Below, piece after piece: positions 40,272 through 40,470 of a stretch of 40,470 nucleotides of DNA. Position 1 is the first letter of the stretch. Every line of letters begins with the position of its first letter. The stretch is from Methanogenium sp. Its GTDB lineage: Archaea; Halobacteriota; Methanomicrobia; Methanomicrobiales; Methanomicrobiaceae. Position numbers and translations under genes: made by a program. The stretch is taken from contig JAUVCV010000021.1 of NCBI GenBank assembly GCA_030595665.1, forward strand, positions 1-40,470. The letters are read 5' to 3'. The notes beneath the pieces were generated by a model. It was not told the origin of the DNA and searched no databases. It saw nothing but the letters and a program-made list of their open reading frames with translations.

Positions 40272-40319
40272 TACGATGTGTGATGTCAACGCTGTATTAC
40301 GATATGATGTCAACGCTGT
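40270..40319. repeat. Two tandem copies of a 24-26-bp unit
   Basis: ATTACGATGTGTGATGTCAA continuing CGCTGT (40270-40295) is followed directly by ATTACGATATGATGTCAACG continuing CTGT (40296-40319), differing by a 2-bp deletion and one change. The right copy abuts CGTACC. It interrupts the gene fragment on the minus strand. Not a CRISPR: no spacer. Confidence 0.7.
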
Positions 40320-40470
40320 CGTACCTCTGAAAAACCATGACGTGCAAGGATGATACAGACATCTTTTCCGGAAATAATGCGAATTTCACCCAAAAGCTAC
40401 TTCCACCTGTGCGCATGTTTGTCTGATCTTCAAAACTCTGATTTTTCCCTTTTTTGTCGGAATCAACGCA
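40320..40470. other. Noncoding end of window
   Basis: The last 150 bp show no gene or RNA. TCTGATTTTTCCCTTTTTTGTC near the edge is T-rich. Confidence 0.3.

Overview
The window is chromosomal DNA of a methanogenic euryarchaeon, most likely of the order Methanomicrobiales; the order is my inference, not proven by any single gene. The archaeal markers are PCNA, PriL, archaeal DnaG, Alba, ribosomal protein S17e, CDP-archaeol synthase, RaSEA and TATA-type promoters. The methanogen markers are a methanopterin/tetraether-type radical SAM enzyme beside an MptN-like ligase, hypCAE, and cobalamin assembly genes. Most of the window is compact housekeeping DNA with 4-16 nt gene overlaps.

Layout. 1-630: an IS200/IS605 element with divergent tnpA and tnpB; tnpB runs off the left edge. 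705-4374: a hypothetical gene, then the minus-strand cluster carS-pyrE-purD-argF (membrane lipid, pyrimidine, purine, arginine). 4576-6959: radical SAM enzyme plus ATP-grasp ligase. 6947-9297: UPF0058, dnaG, UPF0235. 9494-13926: pyrC, DUF2156, GNAT, hypE-hypA-hypC and tRNA-Ser(TGA). 13964-19154: a secreted protein, RaSEA, a TIGR00300 ornithine-cyclodeaminase-type enzyme, cobY and a cobD-like gene. 19230-23355: an operator-rich promoter, then a ribbon-helix-helix gene, a 58-aa gene and ftsZ, followed by a possible 53-aa gene, an archaeal coiled-coil protein and DUF373. 23887-27816: a secreted protein, then the lysine operon in transcription order rps17e-dapA-dapB-ferredoxin-asd-alba. 28059-32861: ThiN, a small membrane protein, priL-pcn, rlmE-moaA and a hypothetical.

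Accessory DNA fills most of 32.9-36.3 kb and 38.5-40.5 kb. The first stretch holds four same-orientation copies of an intergenic repeat. Two copies are about 92% identical over 123 bp and flank two convergent hicAB pairs (one hicA lacking its C-terminus) and a DUF234 ATPase. The second holds tRNA-Arg(GCG), an IS605 relic that cuts a PIN-like gene, and a possible antitoxin-like partner gene.

The least expected signals are three. (1) Two transposase-less IS605 relics keep both ends and the tnpB 3' end; one forms the 5' flank of the rps17e-lysine operon. (2) The intergenic repeat has a hairpin with a compensatory base-pair change. (3) There is a dense array of inverted repeats in front of the RHH-ftsZ operon. 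Two genes also look as if they start at AUC or AUU codons behind strong Shine-Dalgarno sequences. I found no CRISPR array.
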